From the NCBI GenBank assembly GCA_964388665.1, contig CAYMBJ010000006.1, positions 1 to 64,000 of the forward strand: DNA of 64,000 bases. Direction: 5' to 3'. A program made the translations under genes and the position numbers. This document shows positions 1 to 9,655 of this stretch, piece by piece (position 1 is the first letter of the stretch; the number at the start of each line of letters is the position of its first letter). Under the pieces are notes generated by a model, which worked only from the letters and a program-made list of their open reading frames with translations, was not told where the DNA came from and did no database searches. Source of the stretch: CALCCV01 sp964388665. Lineage in GTDB: Bacteria; Bdellovibrionota; Bdellovibrionia; Bdellovibrionales; Bdellovibrionaceae.

Positions 1-63
1 CCTTTTAGGGGCGTCAGATGCTAGAAAAGTGTCCGTCAAATCGGGGGAAGTTCACTTAACAGT

Positions 64-591
64 TTAGAGTTTGCGCAGTCGCAATTGAGTCTGAGTCCAA
101 GAACCCAACCATTCAGGAAACTCAGGACTCCGCATTCCCGGCTCAATGAGGTCCATCACTGCGTGCGGGTTCACCGGCTGATTATTTCGGTCCAATACAC
201 GAACGCGCACAAGGGCTTGAGCTGAGACATCCCCTTTAGCGACGAAGCGATGGAAGATAAAAAAATTCTTTTCGTCCCAGCCCAAAACACTGGTTTCTAT
301 CTTAAACATTGTTAAAAGATTCAAAGATTTCTTGAATTCTATGGCTTCACCAGCGACCACAGCATACCACTTTTCAGCACTTAATTTTTTTCCCATGCCA
401 TTTCGTGTAACTAGATCCACTCGAGCCATATCCAGCAGGGTAAAGTACACGCCATTGTTCATATGAAACAAAAAATCAATGTCCGAGGGCCAAACCCGCA
501 TCACCAATTCTGATGGACCAAATACCCCGACAGGAGGGCGAAATTGAGCGCGCAAATAGACCCACAAGAAGCGAATGAGAATGCGAATCAT
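64..591 (-). CDS. Hotdog-fold acyl-CoA thioesterase-like protein
   Basis: 175 residues. After a hydrophobic, Arg-containing N-terminus (about 1-15) comes a single hotdog domain. The hotdog thioesterase signature is visible as WPSDIDFLFHMNN (34-46), with the Asp and the HMNN turn typical of the 4-hydroxybenzoyl-CoA thioesterase / THEM6-like group. Members cleave acyl-CoA thioesters, but the substrate here cannot be told from sequence. The N-terminal stretch could hold it at a membrane. It is the last gene of a leftward run, 33 bp after the methyltransferase stop, and may be co-transcribed with the E1 genes. The ATG at 591 is the natural start. The fold call is firm; the activity is inferred. 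Confidence 0.75.
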   Translation of the reverse strand: MIRILIRFLWVYLRAQFRPPVGVFGPSELVMRVWPSDIDFLFHMNNGVYFTLLDMARVDLVTRNGMGKKLSAEKWYAVVAGEAIEFKKSLNLLTMFKIETSVLGWDEKNFFIFHRFVAKGDVSAQALVRVRVLDRNNQPVNPHAVMDLIEPGMRSPEFPEWLGSWTQTQLRLRKL

Positions 592-624
592 TTTTTAGTA
601 TCCCCGGGTGTCATTTCAAGACTT

Positions 625-1419
625 TCACTTCACACCGACAACGTAGGCGATCCAAGAAAGGCAAGGCTCTCCCTTTTCTGCTCTCTTAAACTCACCTGTG
701 CCGCTACCATCTTTTGCAGTTCCCTCCCAATAGACATGAGAACTCTTAAATCCGACTTCAAGCAAGATATCACGCACCTCCGGAATGCTCCACATTCGCC
801 AGTCATACTGGAAAACATCTTTATGCTTCTTTTTTCCGACTTTAAAATGAATCGCAAACTCGGCTTCATTTGAAACGGGGTCAAAACCCTTTTGTTCCCA
901 GTAATAAATAAAGCCCTTTTTTGGCGTGCGGTCTTCAATCGCATCTTGGCACTGGCTACCACCAAAAATATCTAGAATAAAAATGCCATCTTTAAGAAGG
1001 TGATCATAAACATTCTGAAAATAAGTCTTCAACTCGTCGCGCTTTTTAAACAAAAAGTAAGAAAAATTCATCGCCACCGAGACTTCGACCAGCGGCAAAC
1101 TCGGGTCCAAAACACTCTTCTCTAAGATGTGCATGCGACTTTGCACCAATTTGGGAAGCTTGGACAAATAATTGGTTCGGCCATAATTTATCGGCTCAGG
1201 GTCCACATCGACGCCATAGGCAGAGTTTTTTGGGTTGAGCTTGAGCCACTCGAGGCTGAGCATAAAGGTTCCGCAAAAATCCTCGCGCAAAATCCGCGCT
1301 TTTCGTCCCCTGTGTTCACGAAACACTTCATCAAAAAACTCTACATCCGCGTCGGGAGACTGTACGGCCTTAGAGTACAACTCATACTTATCAAACGGCC
1401 ATGGAGATAGTCTAACCAC
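625..1419 (-). CDS. Class I SAM-dependent methyltransferase
   Basis: 264 residues with a Rossmann-type methyltransferase core. Motif I is degenerate (REDFCGTF around 45-52) and is followed by an acidic strand end (GVDVDPEP, 69-76) that would hold the SAM ribose. A motif IV-like segment (VSVAMNFSYFLF) and a post-core strand (GIFILDIFGG) follow. The start is a GTG placed directly after the TAG of the E1 beta gene, so translation is probably coupled. The substrate is unknown; the family includes small-molecule methyltransferases. The position between E1 beta and a thioesterase suggests acyl metabolism, but that is only a guess from neighbours. Confidence 0.75.
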   Translation of the reverse strand: MVRLSPWPFDKYELYSKAVQSPDADVEFFDEVFREHRGRKARILREDFCGTFMLSLEWLKLNPKNSAYGVDVDPEPINYGRTNYLSKLPKLVQSRMHILEKSVLDPSLPLVEVSVAMNFSYFLFKKRDELKTYFQNVYDHLLKDGIFILDIFGGSQCQDAIEDRTPKKGFIYYWEQKGFDPVSNEAEFAIHFKVGKKKHKDVFQYDWRMWSIPEVRDILLEVGFKSSHVYWEGTAKDGSGTGEFKRAEKGEPCLSWIAYVVGVK

Positions 1420-2475
1420 CTAGGGAACCTCTGCCAGTAATTCGCGGATTTCGCGCAGAATATCCCCTTTTTGTGGCACGGAGGCCTCTTCCAATTGCGG
1501 ATGCAATCCGATTCCTGGAACGTTTTTTCCTGCCAAAACTTTTGGACGCGCTTGTAACTCATAGAAAAGCTCTTGCACCGTTCGATAGCTCAAGTGCTCA
1601 CCAAAATTAGTGACCTCTGTGTCTTCATTTACAAACAGCACTTTTCCCGTCTTGGCAATCGATGCCTTTATGGTTTGCCAATCATAGGGGTAGATGGAGC
1701 GCAAATCGATAACTTCGACAGAGACTCCCTCGTTGCGAAGCTGATCAGCCACCTCGTTGCACATTAACAGATGCCGACCACACGAAACCATCGTAGCGGC
1801 ATCACCAACGCGAGTAACTTTGGCTTTGCCAATTTCTACATAATGCTCTTTTACCTTAGGCCAATCAGGGCGCCACTGAGTTCGATTTCCCAAAGGTGCA
1901 TCGATTCTTGTTTTAAGATCCTTTTCGCTGCTGGGCTCCCCAGGAATGAGCTCTTCACCACGAACCCGCATGAGAGCTTTGGGTTTTAAAAACAGCACCG
2001 GATTCGGATCTTGAATCGCTGACAAAAGCAATCCATAAGCATCGAGCGGTGTTGCCGGCATGACCACTTTCCATCCAGGCAGTCGCGAAGCCCATGAGTC
2101 AAAGGAATGAGAGTGATAGATGCTGCCGCGGATTCCCGCTCCCACTGGGCTCATCACCACCATTGGCAGGTTCACCTGACCATGTGTGACCCAGTGGGTG
2201 TTTCCCGCCATCTTCAATTGATCAATTGTATTAAAGATATAATCTACAAATTGAATCTCTGCCACGCACTTGTCGCCAGCCATGGCAATCCCCATTGCCA
2301 TGCCAATAATACCGCGTTCATCGAGCGGCGTGTTCCATGCACACTTCACTCCCTGAGTCGCTGTGAAGACACCACCCAATGGCGCCCCAACATCTTGTCC
2401 AAATACATCTTTTAGCTCGAGATTTTCTTCTCCATAATGCAACGCCATTCGAATGGCTTGAGCCATATTTGCCAT
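1420..2475 (-). CDS. 2-oxoacid dehydrogenase E1 component, beta subunit
   Basis: 351 residues, the usual length for E1 beta. It pairs with the alpha subunit to decarboxylate a 2-oxoacid on thiamine diphosphate and pass the acyl group to E2 lipoyl domains. Family landmarks are the GGVFTATQGV loop (34-43), TPLDERGI with Glu53 at the position that activates the cofactor aminopyrimidine, VAEIQFVDYI, and the catalytic-loop His in RGSIYHSHS. The C-terminal transketolase-like domain ends with VNEDTE. The usual GED motif reads GQD here (27-29). The ATG overlaps the E1 alpha stop as TAATG. No E2 or E3 gene lies in this window. The branched-chain or pyruvate type is most likely; exact substrate is open. 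Confidence 0.9.
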   Translation of the reverse strand: MANMAQAIRMALHYGEENLELKDVFGQDVGAPLGGVFTATQGVKCAWNTPLDERGIIGMAMGIAMAGDKCVAEIQFVDYIFNTIDQLKMAGNTHWVTHGQVNLPMVVMSPVGAGIRGSIYHSHSFDSWASRLPGWKVVMPATPLDAYGLLLSAIQDPNPVLFLKPKALMRVRGEELIPGEPSSEKDLKTRIDAPLGNRTQWRPDWPKVKEHYVEIGKAKVTRVGDAATMVSCGRHLLMCNEVADQLRNEGVSVEVIDLRSIYPYDWQTIKASIAKTGKVLFVNEDTEVTNFGEHLSYRTVQELFYELQARPKVLAGKNVPGIGLHPQLEEASVPQKGDILREIRELLAEVP

Positions 2476-3632
2476 TAGAATTTTCTCCAGTCTGCATTTT
2501 CATTGTCGTAATAAACGTGATTCCAGATGCTCTCAGCTGTGGGTGCAGGTTCACTTCTGGCTTTGTGAGACATCTGCACGCCCTCGTCCTCATACTTCTT
2601 CCAAATGCCCTTGATCGCTCCTTCAGAAATCAATTTTGCGGCCAACAACTGCTTTTCAAAATCGCGAACGCAATCGGCTTCGTCCGCAACAAAGTTTGCC
2701 CCGCTTGCCGAAGAGTGGCCATAGAGTCGCGATACCCGTGCCTCTATAAAGCTGGGCTTGCCTGTTTTGCGAATGTAGGCCAACTCCTCCTGAATTGCCA
2801 AATAGGACTCCACCGGATCATTGCCGTTGATAACTCGAGAGCGAATACCAAATGATCGAGCACGATCCGAAATGTTGGATTCCCCGTGCTGACCATGAAA
2901 GGAGGTCGAAATGCCCCAAAAGTTGTTTTGCACGGTGATCAGCATCGGCAGCTCGCTGCCCTTGCGAGAGGCCCAAACCAAGCAGCTTGCGAAATCGCCC
3001 TCTGCTGTGCCAGCGTCCCCACCCGAAACGATGGAAACAGCTCCTGCGCCCGCACGCTTTTGCGCATGAGCGGTACCGCAGGCAATGGGATATTGCACTT
3101 CAATCGGAGAGGTCACCGGGGCTACATTCCACTGGGGAAAACAGTAGTGACCGGCAAAATTTCGTCCTCCAGTGCTAGGATCCGTGGAACGATTCATCAT
3201 CAAACGAATCGCATCTAGCATTTCCATGCCCATGGCCACGAGGGTGGGTGTACAGCGGTAATGAAGGTGCAGATAGTCAAAGGCAAGGCCGCGACCTTTT
3301 TTTGCTAGCAATCCGAGCGGCACTCCCCAAGCTTCTTCACCCGGGCCGCCAATCCAAAAGAAGGATTCTCCCGCCCTGTAAATACGGATCAACCGTTCCT
3401 CAAGGACTCGCGATTTGACCATAAAATCATGCATGGAAAGAAGCAGTTCAGAGCTTAGTCCCGAAAATTGAGCTGATCGTTTTATTGAGGGATTCGCGGC
3501 CTTCTTTTCTGAATTCTGAGAGCCGGATTTGGTTACAGATTTGGTCTTTTGCTTCGCCAAAACCTTTGGTTTCTGTGAGGACAGTACGGCGTTTTTTGGA
3601 CTCTTGTTGGAAATTGAACTTTTACTCGACAT
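2475..3632 (-). CDS. 2-oxoacid dehydrogenase E1 component, alpha subunit (branched-chain type)
   Basis: 385 residues from the ATG at 3632, chosen over a GTG 21 bp upstream because AGGGGA sits about 8 bases before it. The thiamine-diphosphate signature runs from GGDAGTAEGD to QNN. Other landmarks are HYRCTPTL, GHYCFP, TSPIEVQYP and the GHSSASG loop, which resemble branched-chain E1 alpha more than pyruvate E1 alpha. Roughly the first 60 residues are a Lys/Ser-rich low-complexity tail before the folded domain, which is not part of the usual family fold. It forms an E1 heterotetramer with the overlapping beta gene. The gene starts 48 bp after the Prc protease stop. Confidence 0.9.
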   Translation of the reverse strand: MSSKSSISNKSPKNAVLSSQKPKVLAKQKTKSVTKSGSQNSEKKAANPSIKRSAQFSGLSSELLLSMHDFMVKSRVLEERLIRIYRAGESFFWIGGPGEEAWGVPLGLLAKKGRGLAFDYLHLHYRCTPTLVAMGMEMLDAIRLMMNRSTDPSTGGRNFAGHYCFPQWNVAPVTSPIEVQYPIACGTAHAQKRAGAGAVSIVSGGDAGTAEGDFASCLVWASRKGSELPMLITVQNNFWGISTSFHGQHGESNISDRARSFGIRSRVINGNDPVESYLAIQEELAYIRKTGKPSFIEARVSRLYGHSSASGANFVADEADCVRDFEKQLLAAKLISEGAIKGIWKKYEDEGVQMSHKARSEPAPTAESIWNHVYYDNENADWRKF

Positions 3633-3680
3633 GCTTGATTTTCCCCTGACCACTTGGTGTATCGAGTCAGGGGGGCAAAA

Positions 3681-5735
3681 TCAATTTCCGACTGTACGAG
3701 TCGGTGACTCCAAATCGATCAGATCCATGAGAACGCTGGCAGCCTCAACAATCTCAGGACGCTTCAGATACTCCTGATTCTTTTGCTCTCGTGAGGCCGT
3801 TCTTTTTTCTTTTTGCTTTTTGTCTTTCTCATTTTTGTCTTTGAGAACTTCCGCCACTTTGATGACCTTGCCACGAGCCTCAGATTTAGCGACCTCATCA
3901 ACAATCTTCTTGAACTCAGGGTCCTTGTCCACTCGAATTTTAGATTTTTCTGCCAAAACCTTGATCCAATCTGTACGAATCATATCCCATTTGGAGTCGC
4001 CTTCTGTGACATAGGCCTCTTTACTCAGAAATGGCGGAATCTTCGTGGGAGGCAAAGAATAATCCAGAGCCTTTTCTCCCATTTCATCGGTTGCAAATGG
4101 TCCAGGTAAAACAATGTCACCAGTGACGCCACGATGCTGAGTGGAGTTGCCACCTGGAATATAAAACATCCCCACAGTCACCTTCAAAGCCCCCAGGGCA
4201 TTAGAAATCGGAGATACCCCCTGCACGCTCTGCACGGAACCTTTGCCAAACGTATGGTCACCGCCGACAATGACTGCTCGCTTATAGTCTTGCAAGGTAC
4301 CGGCCACAATTTCAGAAGCGCTGGCGCTGATCCGACTGGTAAGAACAACCAAAGGACCGGCAAAATCAACCGTTGGATCCTCGTCTGCTAGCACTGCTTC
4401 TTTTGAGTTGCCGCGAGCTGATTGCTTGACCACATTACCGGTCTTAAAGAACAGACCTGCAATCTTGACTGCATCATCCAAACTACCACCACCGTTGGTG
4501 CTCAGATCCAGAACAATGCCATCGACTTTTTTCGCTTTGGCCTGTGCCAAAATATTTTTGAGATCACGAGCGGAACTTCGTCCACCACGCTTGGAGTCAG
4601 CATAGAAAGAAGGAAAGTTGATAATTCCAAGTTTTCGCTTTTTCCCACCTTCGATATCACGATCAATGTAGCTGATCGAAGCGGCCTCATCTTCGAGATT
4701 AACAATATCTCGAGTCAACACCACTTCAAATCTCTCTTTGCTGGCGCCTTTTAAGCGCATAATTGACAATCTCACGGTCGTACCTTTTGGACCGCGAATC
4801 TTTTTCACGACGTCCTTGAGATCCATATCAATCACATTCTCGTATGCCCCTTTGGCCTGAGCCACTGCAACAATGCGATCTTGAGGTTCAATTTTTCCAG
4901 ATTTTGCCGCCGCTCCACCAGGAACGAGACTGTCCACCACCGTAAAGCCATCCTGAGACGACAAGGTCGCACCAATGCCTTGTAGCGACAGTCGCATTTG
5001 GATTTCGAAATCTTCCAACTGGTCTTTGGAAAAGTAGCTTGAGTGTGGATCCAATGCCCGGGCAAAGGTATCCAAATAATTTACGATGATATCTTCTTCA
5101 GTGGTCTCTTTTAATTTTTTCGAAGATCTGTCATAACTTTTGATAACATTTGTCTTCGCTTCCGCTAACTTCATATCGGTAGCCACATAATTGGCAATTT
5201 GAAAATGAATGTATTTTTTTAAATAGTCATGCGACTCGTTCATTGTTTTCGGATAGGGCTTTTTTTCGGGATCAAAAATAAACTCTGCCTTTTTATCAAA
5301 CTTATAATCTTTGCCCAAGAACTCCTTGGCGAACTTCACGGTCTCATCTACGCGCTTTTGCAATATGGCCTGAGTTTCCATCAGTGTCTTGCAATTGCCC
5401 TTATCCGTTTTTTGAAAAATGTCTGCAAGTTTGGCTTTGACCTCATTAGCATCAGACTCAAGCAAATAGACTTTGGTCGGATCAAGGCGCTTTAGATACT
5501 GCTCAATCACGCGAGTTTGCAATTCTGTATCTTTTTTTGAGTACTTAATGTGTGAGATCAAAAACAGAGTTTCAATATCAGGGACCACTTTGCAATCCAA
5601 AACCTGTTTTTTTGACATCGCTGGAGCAAGATCAAAGAGCTTTTGAGCCTGCAACGCAATGGGGCTCAAAAGCAGAGCTCCCACCATCAGCGCAGTTGAA
5701 ACCTGGAAATTTCTTGTAAAACCAACTCTATTCAT
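3681..5735 (-). CDS. prc: Prc/Tsp-type carboxy-terminal processing protease (S41)
   Basis: 684 residues, the size of long Prc/Tsp proteases. An N-terminal signal sequence (about 1-30) sends it to the periplasm, where such enzymes degrade or trim proteins from the C-terminus. A PDZ domain (about 235-320, GIGATL...PGGAAAKSG) is followed by the S41 domain with the catalytic Ser in SASASEI (near 470) and Lys in TFGKGSVQ (near 496). A Lys/Glu-rich helical tail follows, matching the DUF3340-type extension of Prc. It is the first gene of a leftward run that continues into E1 alpha after a 48 bp gap. The start is an ATG before a hydrophobic stretch. Confidence 0.92.
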   Translation of the reverse strand: MNRVGFTRNFQVSTALMVGALLLSPIALQAQKLFDLAPAMSKKQVLDCKVVPDIETLFLISHIKYSKKDTELQTRVIEQYLKRLDPTKVYLLESDANEVKAKLADIFQKTDKGNCKTLMETQAILQKRVDETVKFAKEFLGKDYKFDKKAEFIFDPEKKPYPKTMNESHDYLKKYIHFQIANYVATDMKLAEAKTNVIKSYDRSSKKLKETTEEDIIVNYLDTFARALDPHSSYFSKDQLEDFEIQMRLSLQGIGATLSSQDGFTVVDSLVPGGAAAKSGKIEPQDRIVAVAQAKGAYENVIDMDLKDVVKKIRGPKGTTVRLSIMRLKGASKERFEVVLTRDIVNLEDEAASISYIDRDIEGGKKRKLGIINFPSFYADSKRGGRSSARDLKNILAQAKAKKVDGIVLDLSTNGGGSLDDAVKIAGLFFKTGNVVKQSARGNSKEAVLADEDPTVDFAGPLVVLTSRISASASEIVAGTLQDYKRAVIVGGDHTFGKGSVQSVQGVSPISNALGALKVTVGMFYIPGGNSTQHRGVTGDIVLPGPFATDEMGEKALDYSLPPTKIPPFLSKEAYVTEGDSKWDMIRTDWIKVLAEKSKIRVDKDPEFKKIVDEVAKSEARGKVIKVAEVLKDKNEKDKKQKEKRTASREQKNQEYLKRPEIVEAASVLMDLIDLESPTRTVGN

Positions 5736-5921
5736 TTAGCAAATCCTCTCAGCTGCTCTCGCCGTCCAAAGCGATGATTTCTAATTTGGATGCTGTTTAC
5801 ACTCACCCAAGCATTACAATAACAAAAACTTGTCGGAAGAGCAGTGAAATTTTGATATTGACCAATGGCCCAGAATACTAAGGTCCTAGCTTCAAAAATT
5901 ATTGTCGTTTTGAGATGAGTT

Positions 5922-6788
5922 CTAGAATAGGCTCATTTGCTCGAATGCAAAATCTAGAGCTGGACCCAACTTTTGCAGTCCTATCTCTCGTTTGATAAAG
6001 TGCCCACCTTGAGTCTCAATTAGAAAAAAACTATTCTTTGGAAACTCATGCTTTAGATGGATCAATTCTTGGTATAGATTTTCAATATTATTGCCATCAT
6101 CATCAGAGACGCCGAAGCGGTGATGTGGATTGTAGCCATAAACACGAAAAGCCTTTTGTACACTCTCTCGTAGAGCCAAGCGTTTAAACTGAGCCGGACT
6201 TAAGTCGATATCGCGGCCCTGCTTCAAATGCTTCTGTGTCGGAGCATGACTGATTGGATAAATTCCCAGCCAATTGGGAACATGCGCAATCTTTTCGATT
6301 TTATGTAAGTGAGCAAAGCCTGCAGAAAGAGTTTCTGGCCCATGACCTCGCGCAGTAATGAGCGCAATGGGTCTTTGATTTAGAGTCGCATGATAAAAAC
6401 AACACCACGAAGGCCCCTGCCATTGAAAATTCGGCCGCTCTAAGGCCATCGCCATATCCTCTAGAAAAATCTGTCGATTTTCGTGATCTCGAAAGTTTCG
6501 AAAACTGCCTGATTTCTCGCAAAGGCGAATTTCAAAATCTGCAAAGCGACCCAATCTGCCGATAGAATCCTGATAATGTGAAAACTCATGGGTTGAAATC
6601 AAATGCTCTTCGTTTGTTTCACGGTGAAAAAGAATCAAACGGGTTGGCAAATTCATGATATTGTCATCGAGGTCAAAAAAGTAGAAGCTCCGACCACCCT
6701 GATCAGAATTGCGGTCAGGCTCGCAAACCCGTTGAATGCCCAGATCCAATTGTCCCAATTCCAATTCACTCAATTCAGCTGAATTCAT
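5922..6788 (-). CDS. HAD-like domain protein of unknown function
   Basis: 288 residues, all cytoplasmic in character. A HAD motif I is visible as FDLDDN (38-43), with both Asp positions of DxD present but Asn where a Thr is usual. Motif II-like LITARG lies mid-protein, and GVSDDDGNN resembles motif IV. The middle is rich in aromatic residues and His, and has a long insertion between motifs I and II (a large cap). I do not recognise a specific subfamily and cannot say whether it is an active phosphatase. It stands alone, 65 bp after topA on the same strand and 186 bp before prc, so it may sit at the end of the topA transcript. Confidence 0.7.
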   Translation of the reverse strand: MNSAELSELELGQLDLGIQRVCEPDRNSDQGGRSFYFFDLDDNIMNLPTRLILFHRETNEEHLISTHEFSHYQDSIGRLGRFADFEIRLCEKSGSFRNFRDHENRQIFLEDMAMALERPNFQWQGPSWCCFYHATLNQRPIALITARGHGPETLSAGFAHLHKIEKIAHVPNWLGIYPISHAPTQKHLKQGRDIDLSPAQFKRLALRESVQKAFRVYGYNPHHRFGVSDDDGNNIENLYQELIHLKHEFPKNSFFLIETQGGHFIKREIGLQKLGPALDFAFEQMSLF

Positions 6789-6853
6789 GGCGGGACCCTA
6801 CCACGCTTGACGCGATCTGAGCACCTAGCTAGAAAAAAATTCCCTATCTTCGA

Positions 6854-9655
6854 CTATCTGGCCGTGTCAGAAGCCCCTGATTTACGCCGTACCACCACTG
6901 ATTTGGCTTTGAGTTTGTCAGTGAGCTCTTTAGGAGATGGTGATGATGCTGGTTTGGCCTTTGCCTTGGCTTTTTTCTTAGGAACCGTCGCCTTTTTAGG
7001 GCTAGGCTTAGCTGCCACTTTCGGCGATTCTTCTTTTTTCTCAGCATCCTCAGAAGTCGACTTGGCACTGGCTTTTTTGGCAGTCTTAGGCGAAGTCTTT
7101 TTGCCTTTGCTCTTTTTAGCGGTCTTTTCCAGTTTGGGAGCCAAAAGTTCCACAGCTCTGGCCAGCGTGAGCTTCTCGATGCTTTCGCCTTCTGTCAGCG
7201 AGGCATTGACTTTGCCCACTTTTACATAGGGCCCGTATTTTCCCTCAAACACTTGAATAGGCTCTTCCGTCTGTGGATGAAGACCCAATTCCTTGACCGC
7301 TGTTTGCTGAGCACCGCGCCCTTTTTTAGGGGTCCGCAGCAATTCCAACGCTCTCTCAAAAGTGATTGTAAAAATACTCTCGGCTTTCGGAATCGAGCGA
7401 TAGTCCTTATTTTTTACAACAAAGGGGCCAAAGCGGCCCAATCCGGCCTTGATCTCTTCTCCAGAATCTGGATCTGTACCCAAGACCTTAGGCAACGACA
7501 AAAGCTGCAGGGCCTGCTTCAAATCCACCTGTGACGGCTCCACCCCCTGAGGAAGCGACACTCGCTTGGGTTTATCATCCTCATCAGTGATGTCCCCCAA
7601 TTGCACGTATGGACCATAGCGCCCAGAGAGCACATAGATCGGTAAGCCCGTTTCGGGGTCTTTGCCGAGAGAGTCGGCCCCATGAATCTTCTGTTCAATG
7701 ATTTTCTCTAAAATCTCCTTGGTCAAATCACCTGGAGACTCCGACTCAGGAATCGATGCATTGATACTTTGACCATCACGTTCGGTTTTCAAATAGGCGC
7801 CATAGCGGCCCACTCGAAATTCGTAGTCACTCAAGCCTTGAAGCTTAATCGTTCGCGCCTCCTCGGGGTCAATTTTTTCTTCTTGAGTGGCCACACTTGA
7901 TTTTAAACCTTGGTCACCAAAATAAATTTGCTGCAGGTATCCAGTGGACTCCAAATCGCCATCGGCGATATTATCCAAAGACTTTTCCATATTCGATGTA
8001 AAGTTCAAATCAACATACTTTGGTAAGTGACGACTCAAAAGTTGGATCACTGCGATCGCCGTAAAGGTTGGCACCAGAGCATTGGCTTGCTTTTTTACAT
8101 AGCCTCGATCAATTATCGTTCCGATAATGGAGGCATACGTTGATGGTCGACCAATTCCTTCACGCTCCATTTTTTGAATCAGTGTCGCTTCTGTATAGCG
8201 CGCTGGCGGTTTGGTTTCGTGTGAAGTGGCCTCTCGATCATTGCATTTTAAATCATCTTTTGCTTTGAGAGCCGGCAAACGGACTTCTCGCTCCAGAAGT
8301 TCCGCTTCAGGGTCATCACTACCCTCTACGTAGGCCCGCAAAAATCCAGGAAACTCGATCACCATTCCAGAGGACTGAAACAGATACTCTCCAGCAGTGA
8401 TCTTTACCAATACTTGCTTTTGTCGAGCATCCACCATTTGCGAAGCCATTGTTCGCTTCCAGATCAAATCATAGAGCTTCAACTGCAAAGCAGTCAGACC
8501 GGTTCCATCAGGATCTTGAAACGAAGTCCCCGCAGGGCGAATCGCCTCATGGGCCTCCTGTGCACCTTTAACTTTTTTGGCTGCGTAATTTCTTGCCTCA
8601 TCCGGAAGGTATTCAGTGCCATATTTGGATTTGATCGATGCCCGCGCAGCTTGAATTGCCTCTTGCGACAGAAAGGTCGAGTCTGTTCTCATATAGGTGA
8701 TAAAACCTTGCTCGTATAACTTTTGTGCCACCTGCATGGTTTCGCGAGCACTGAGTCCCATCTTCCGATTGGCCTCTTGCTGCAAAGTCGATGTGATAAA
8801 GGGCGGGGCCGGCTTCTTTTGAACCGGACGCTGTTCCACCTCTGATACGATGAATGGCGTTTTAAGAACTGCCGCTTCGATTTGCCGAGCGCGAGTCTCA
8901 TCTAAAACCAGTAGGTCTTTGCCTGCCTCCAGCTTTCCCGTGACTCCATCAAAATCTTTACCAGTGGCCACGCGCTGCTTGCTCACTTGCGAAAGTCGGC
9001 CTTCAAATTTTACATTGGACTTTTCAAGTTCAACTTTTATTCCCCAATAGGCACTCTTTACAAATGCGAGGCGCTCATGCTCCCGCTCCACCAATAATCG
9101 AACCGCCACACTCTGCACTCTTCCCGCAGAAAGTCCATAGGCGACCTTTTTCCAAATGAGCGGCGAAATTGTATAGCCCACCAAACGATCCAAAATGCGT
9201 CTGGCCTCTTGAGCCCTCACTAAATTGGTATCGATCTGGCGAGTCTGTTTCAAAGACTTTTGTATGGCATCTTTGGTAATTTCATGAAAAACCATGCGCT
9301 TTGTCGGCACATTGGGCTTCAACAGCTCCACCAGGTGCCAGCTGATGCTCTCTCCCTCGCGGTCTTCATCCGTCGCGAGATAGAGTTCTGAAGCTTCAGA
9401 GAGCTTTTCTCGAAGCGACTTTACGATTTTTTCCTTGTCTCGAGGCACACAATAGAGTGGTTCAAAATTATGATCTACATTCACGCCCAACTGCGCCCAT
9501 TTTTCCTTTTTCAGCTTTGCTGGAATGTCTTTCGAAGACTGAGGCAAATCCCGCACGTGACCCATGCAAGACTCAACAATAAAGTCTTTCCCTAAATACT
9601 TTCGAATTGTCTTCGCCTTGGTAGGCGACTCCACAACAACCAATTTTTTTGACAT
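6854..9655 (-). CDS. topA: DNA topoisomerase I (type IA)
   Basis: 933 residues. TopA relaxes negative supercoils by nicking and passing single strands. The TOPRIM domain shows VVESPTKAKTI at the N-terminus and DEDREGE, and the catalytic Tyr lies in FITYMRTDS (near 320). Instead of C-terminal Cys4 zinc fingers there are four Topo_C-like repeats with the core GRYGAY, GRYGPY, GRFGPF and GKYGPY (about 640-870). A Lys/Ala/Pro/Ser-rich tail of about 60 residues follows and would bind DNA non-specifically. Repeat-type C-termini without zinc are known from actinobacterial TopA. It is transcribed leftwards, divergent from the HAD-IIB gene across 187 bp. Confidence 0.95.
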   Translation of the reverse strand: MSKKLVVVESPTKAKTIRKYLGKDFIVESCMGHVRDLPQSSKDIPAKLKKEKWAQLGVNVDHNFEPLYCVPRDKEKIVKSLREKLSEASELYLATDEDREGESISWHLVELLKPNVPTKRMVFHEITKDAIQKSLKQTRQIDTNLVRAQEARRILDRLVGYTISPLIWKKVAYGLSAGRVQSVAVRLLVEREHERLAFVKSAYWGIKVELEKSNVKFEGRLSQVSKQRVATGKDFDGVTGKLEAGKDLLVLDETRARQIEAAVLKTPFIVSEVEQRPVQKKPAPPFITSTLQQEANRKMGLSARETMQVAQKLYEQGFITYMRTDSTFLSQEAIQAARASIKSKYGTEYLPDEARNYAAKKVKGAQEAHEAIRPAGTSFQDPDGTGLTALQLKLYDLIWKRTMASQMVDARQKQVLVKITAGEYLFQSSGMVIEFPGFLRAYVEGSDDPEAELLEREVRLPALKAKDDLKCNDREATSHETKPPARYTEATLIQKMEREGIGRPSTYASIIGTIIDRGYVKKQANALVPTFTAIAVIQLLSRHLPKYVDLNFTSNMEKSLDNIADGDLESTGYLQQIYFGDQGLKSSVATQEEKIDPEEARTIKLQGLSDYEFRVGRYGAYLKTERDGQSINASIPESESPGDLTKEILEKIIEQKIHGADSLGKDPETGLPIYVLSGRYGPYVQLGDITDEDDKPKRVSLPQGVEPSQVDLKQALQLLSLPKVLGTDPDSGEEIKAGLGRFGPFVVKNKDYRSIPKAESIFTITFERALELLRTPKKGRGAQQTAVKELGLHPQTEEPIQVFEGKYGPYVKVGKVNASLTEGESIEKLTLARAVELLAPKLEKTAKKSKGKKTSPKTAKKASAKSTSEDAEKKEESPKVAAKPSPKKATVPKKKAKAKAKPASSPSPKELTDKLKAKSVVVRRKSGASDTAR

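Noticed and set aside
6807..7229. Plus-strand frame of 140 residues rich in Leu, Ala and Ser
   Set aside because: It is the antisense of the Lys/Ala-rich topA tail; composition is a by-product of that repeat and there is no RBS.
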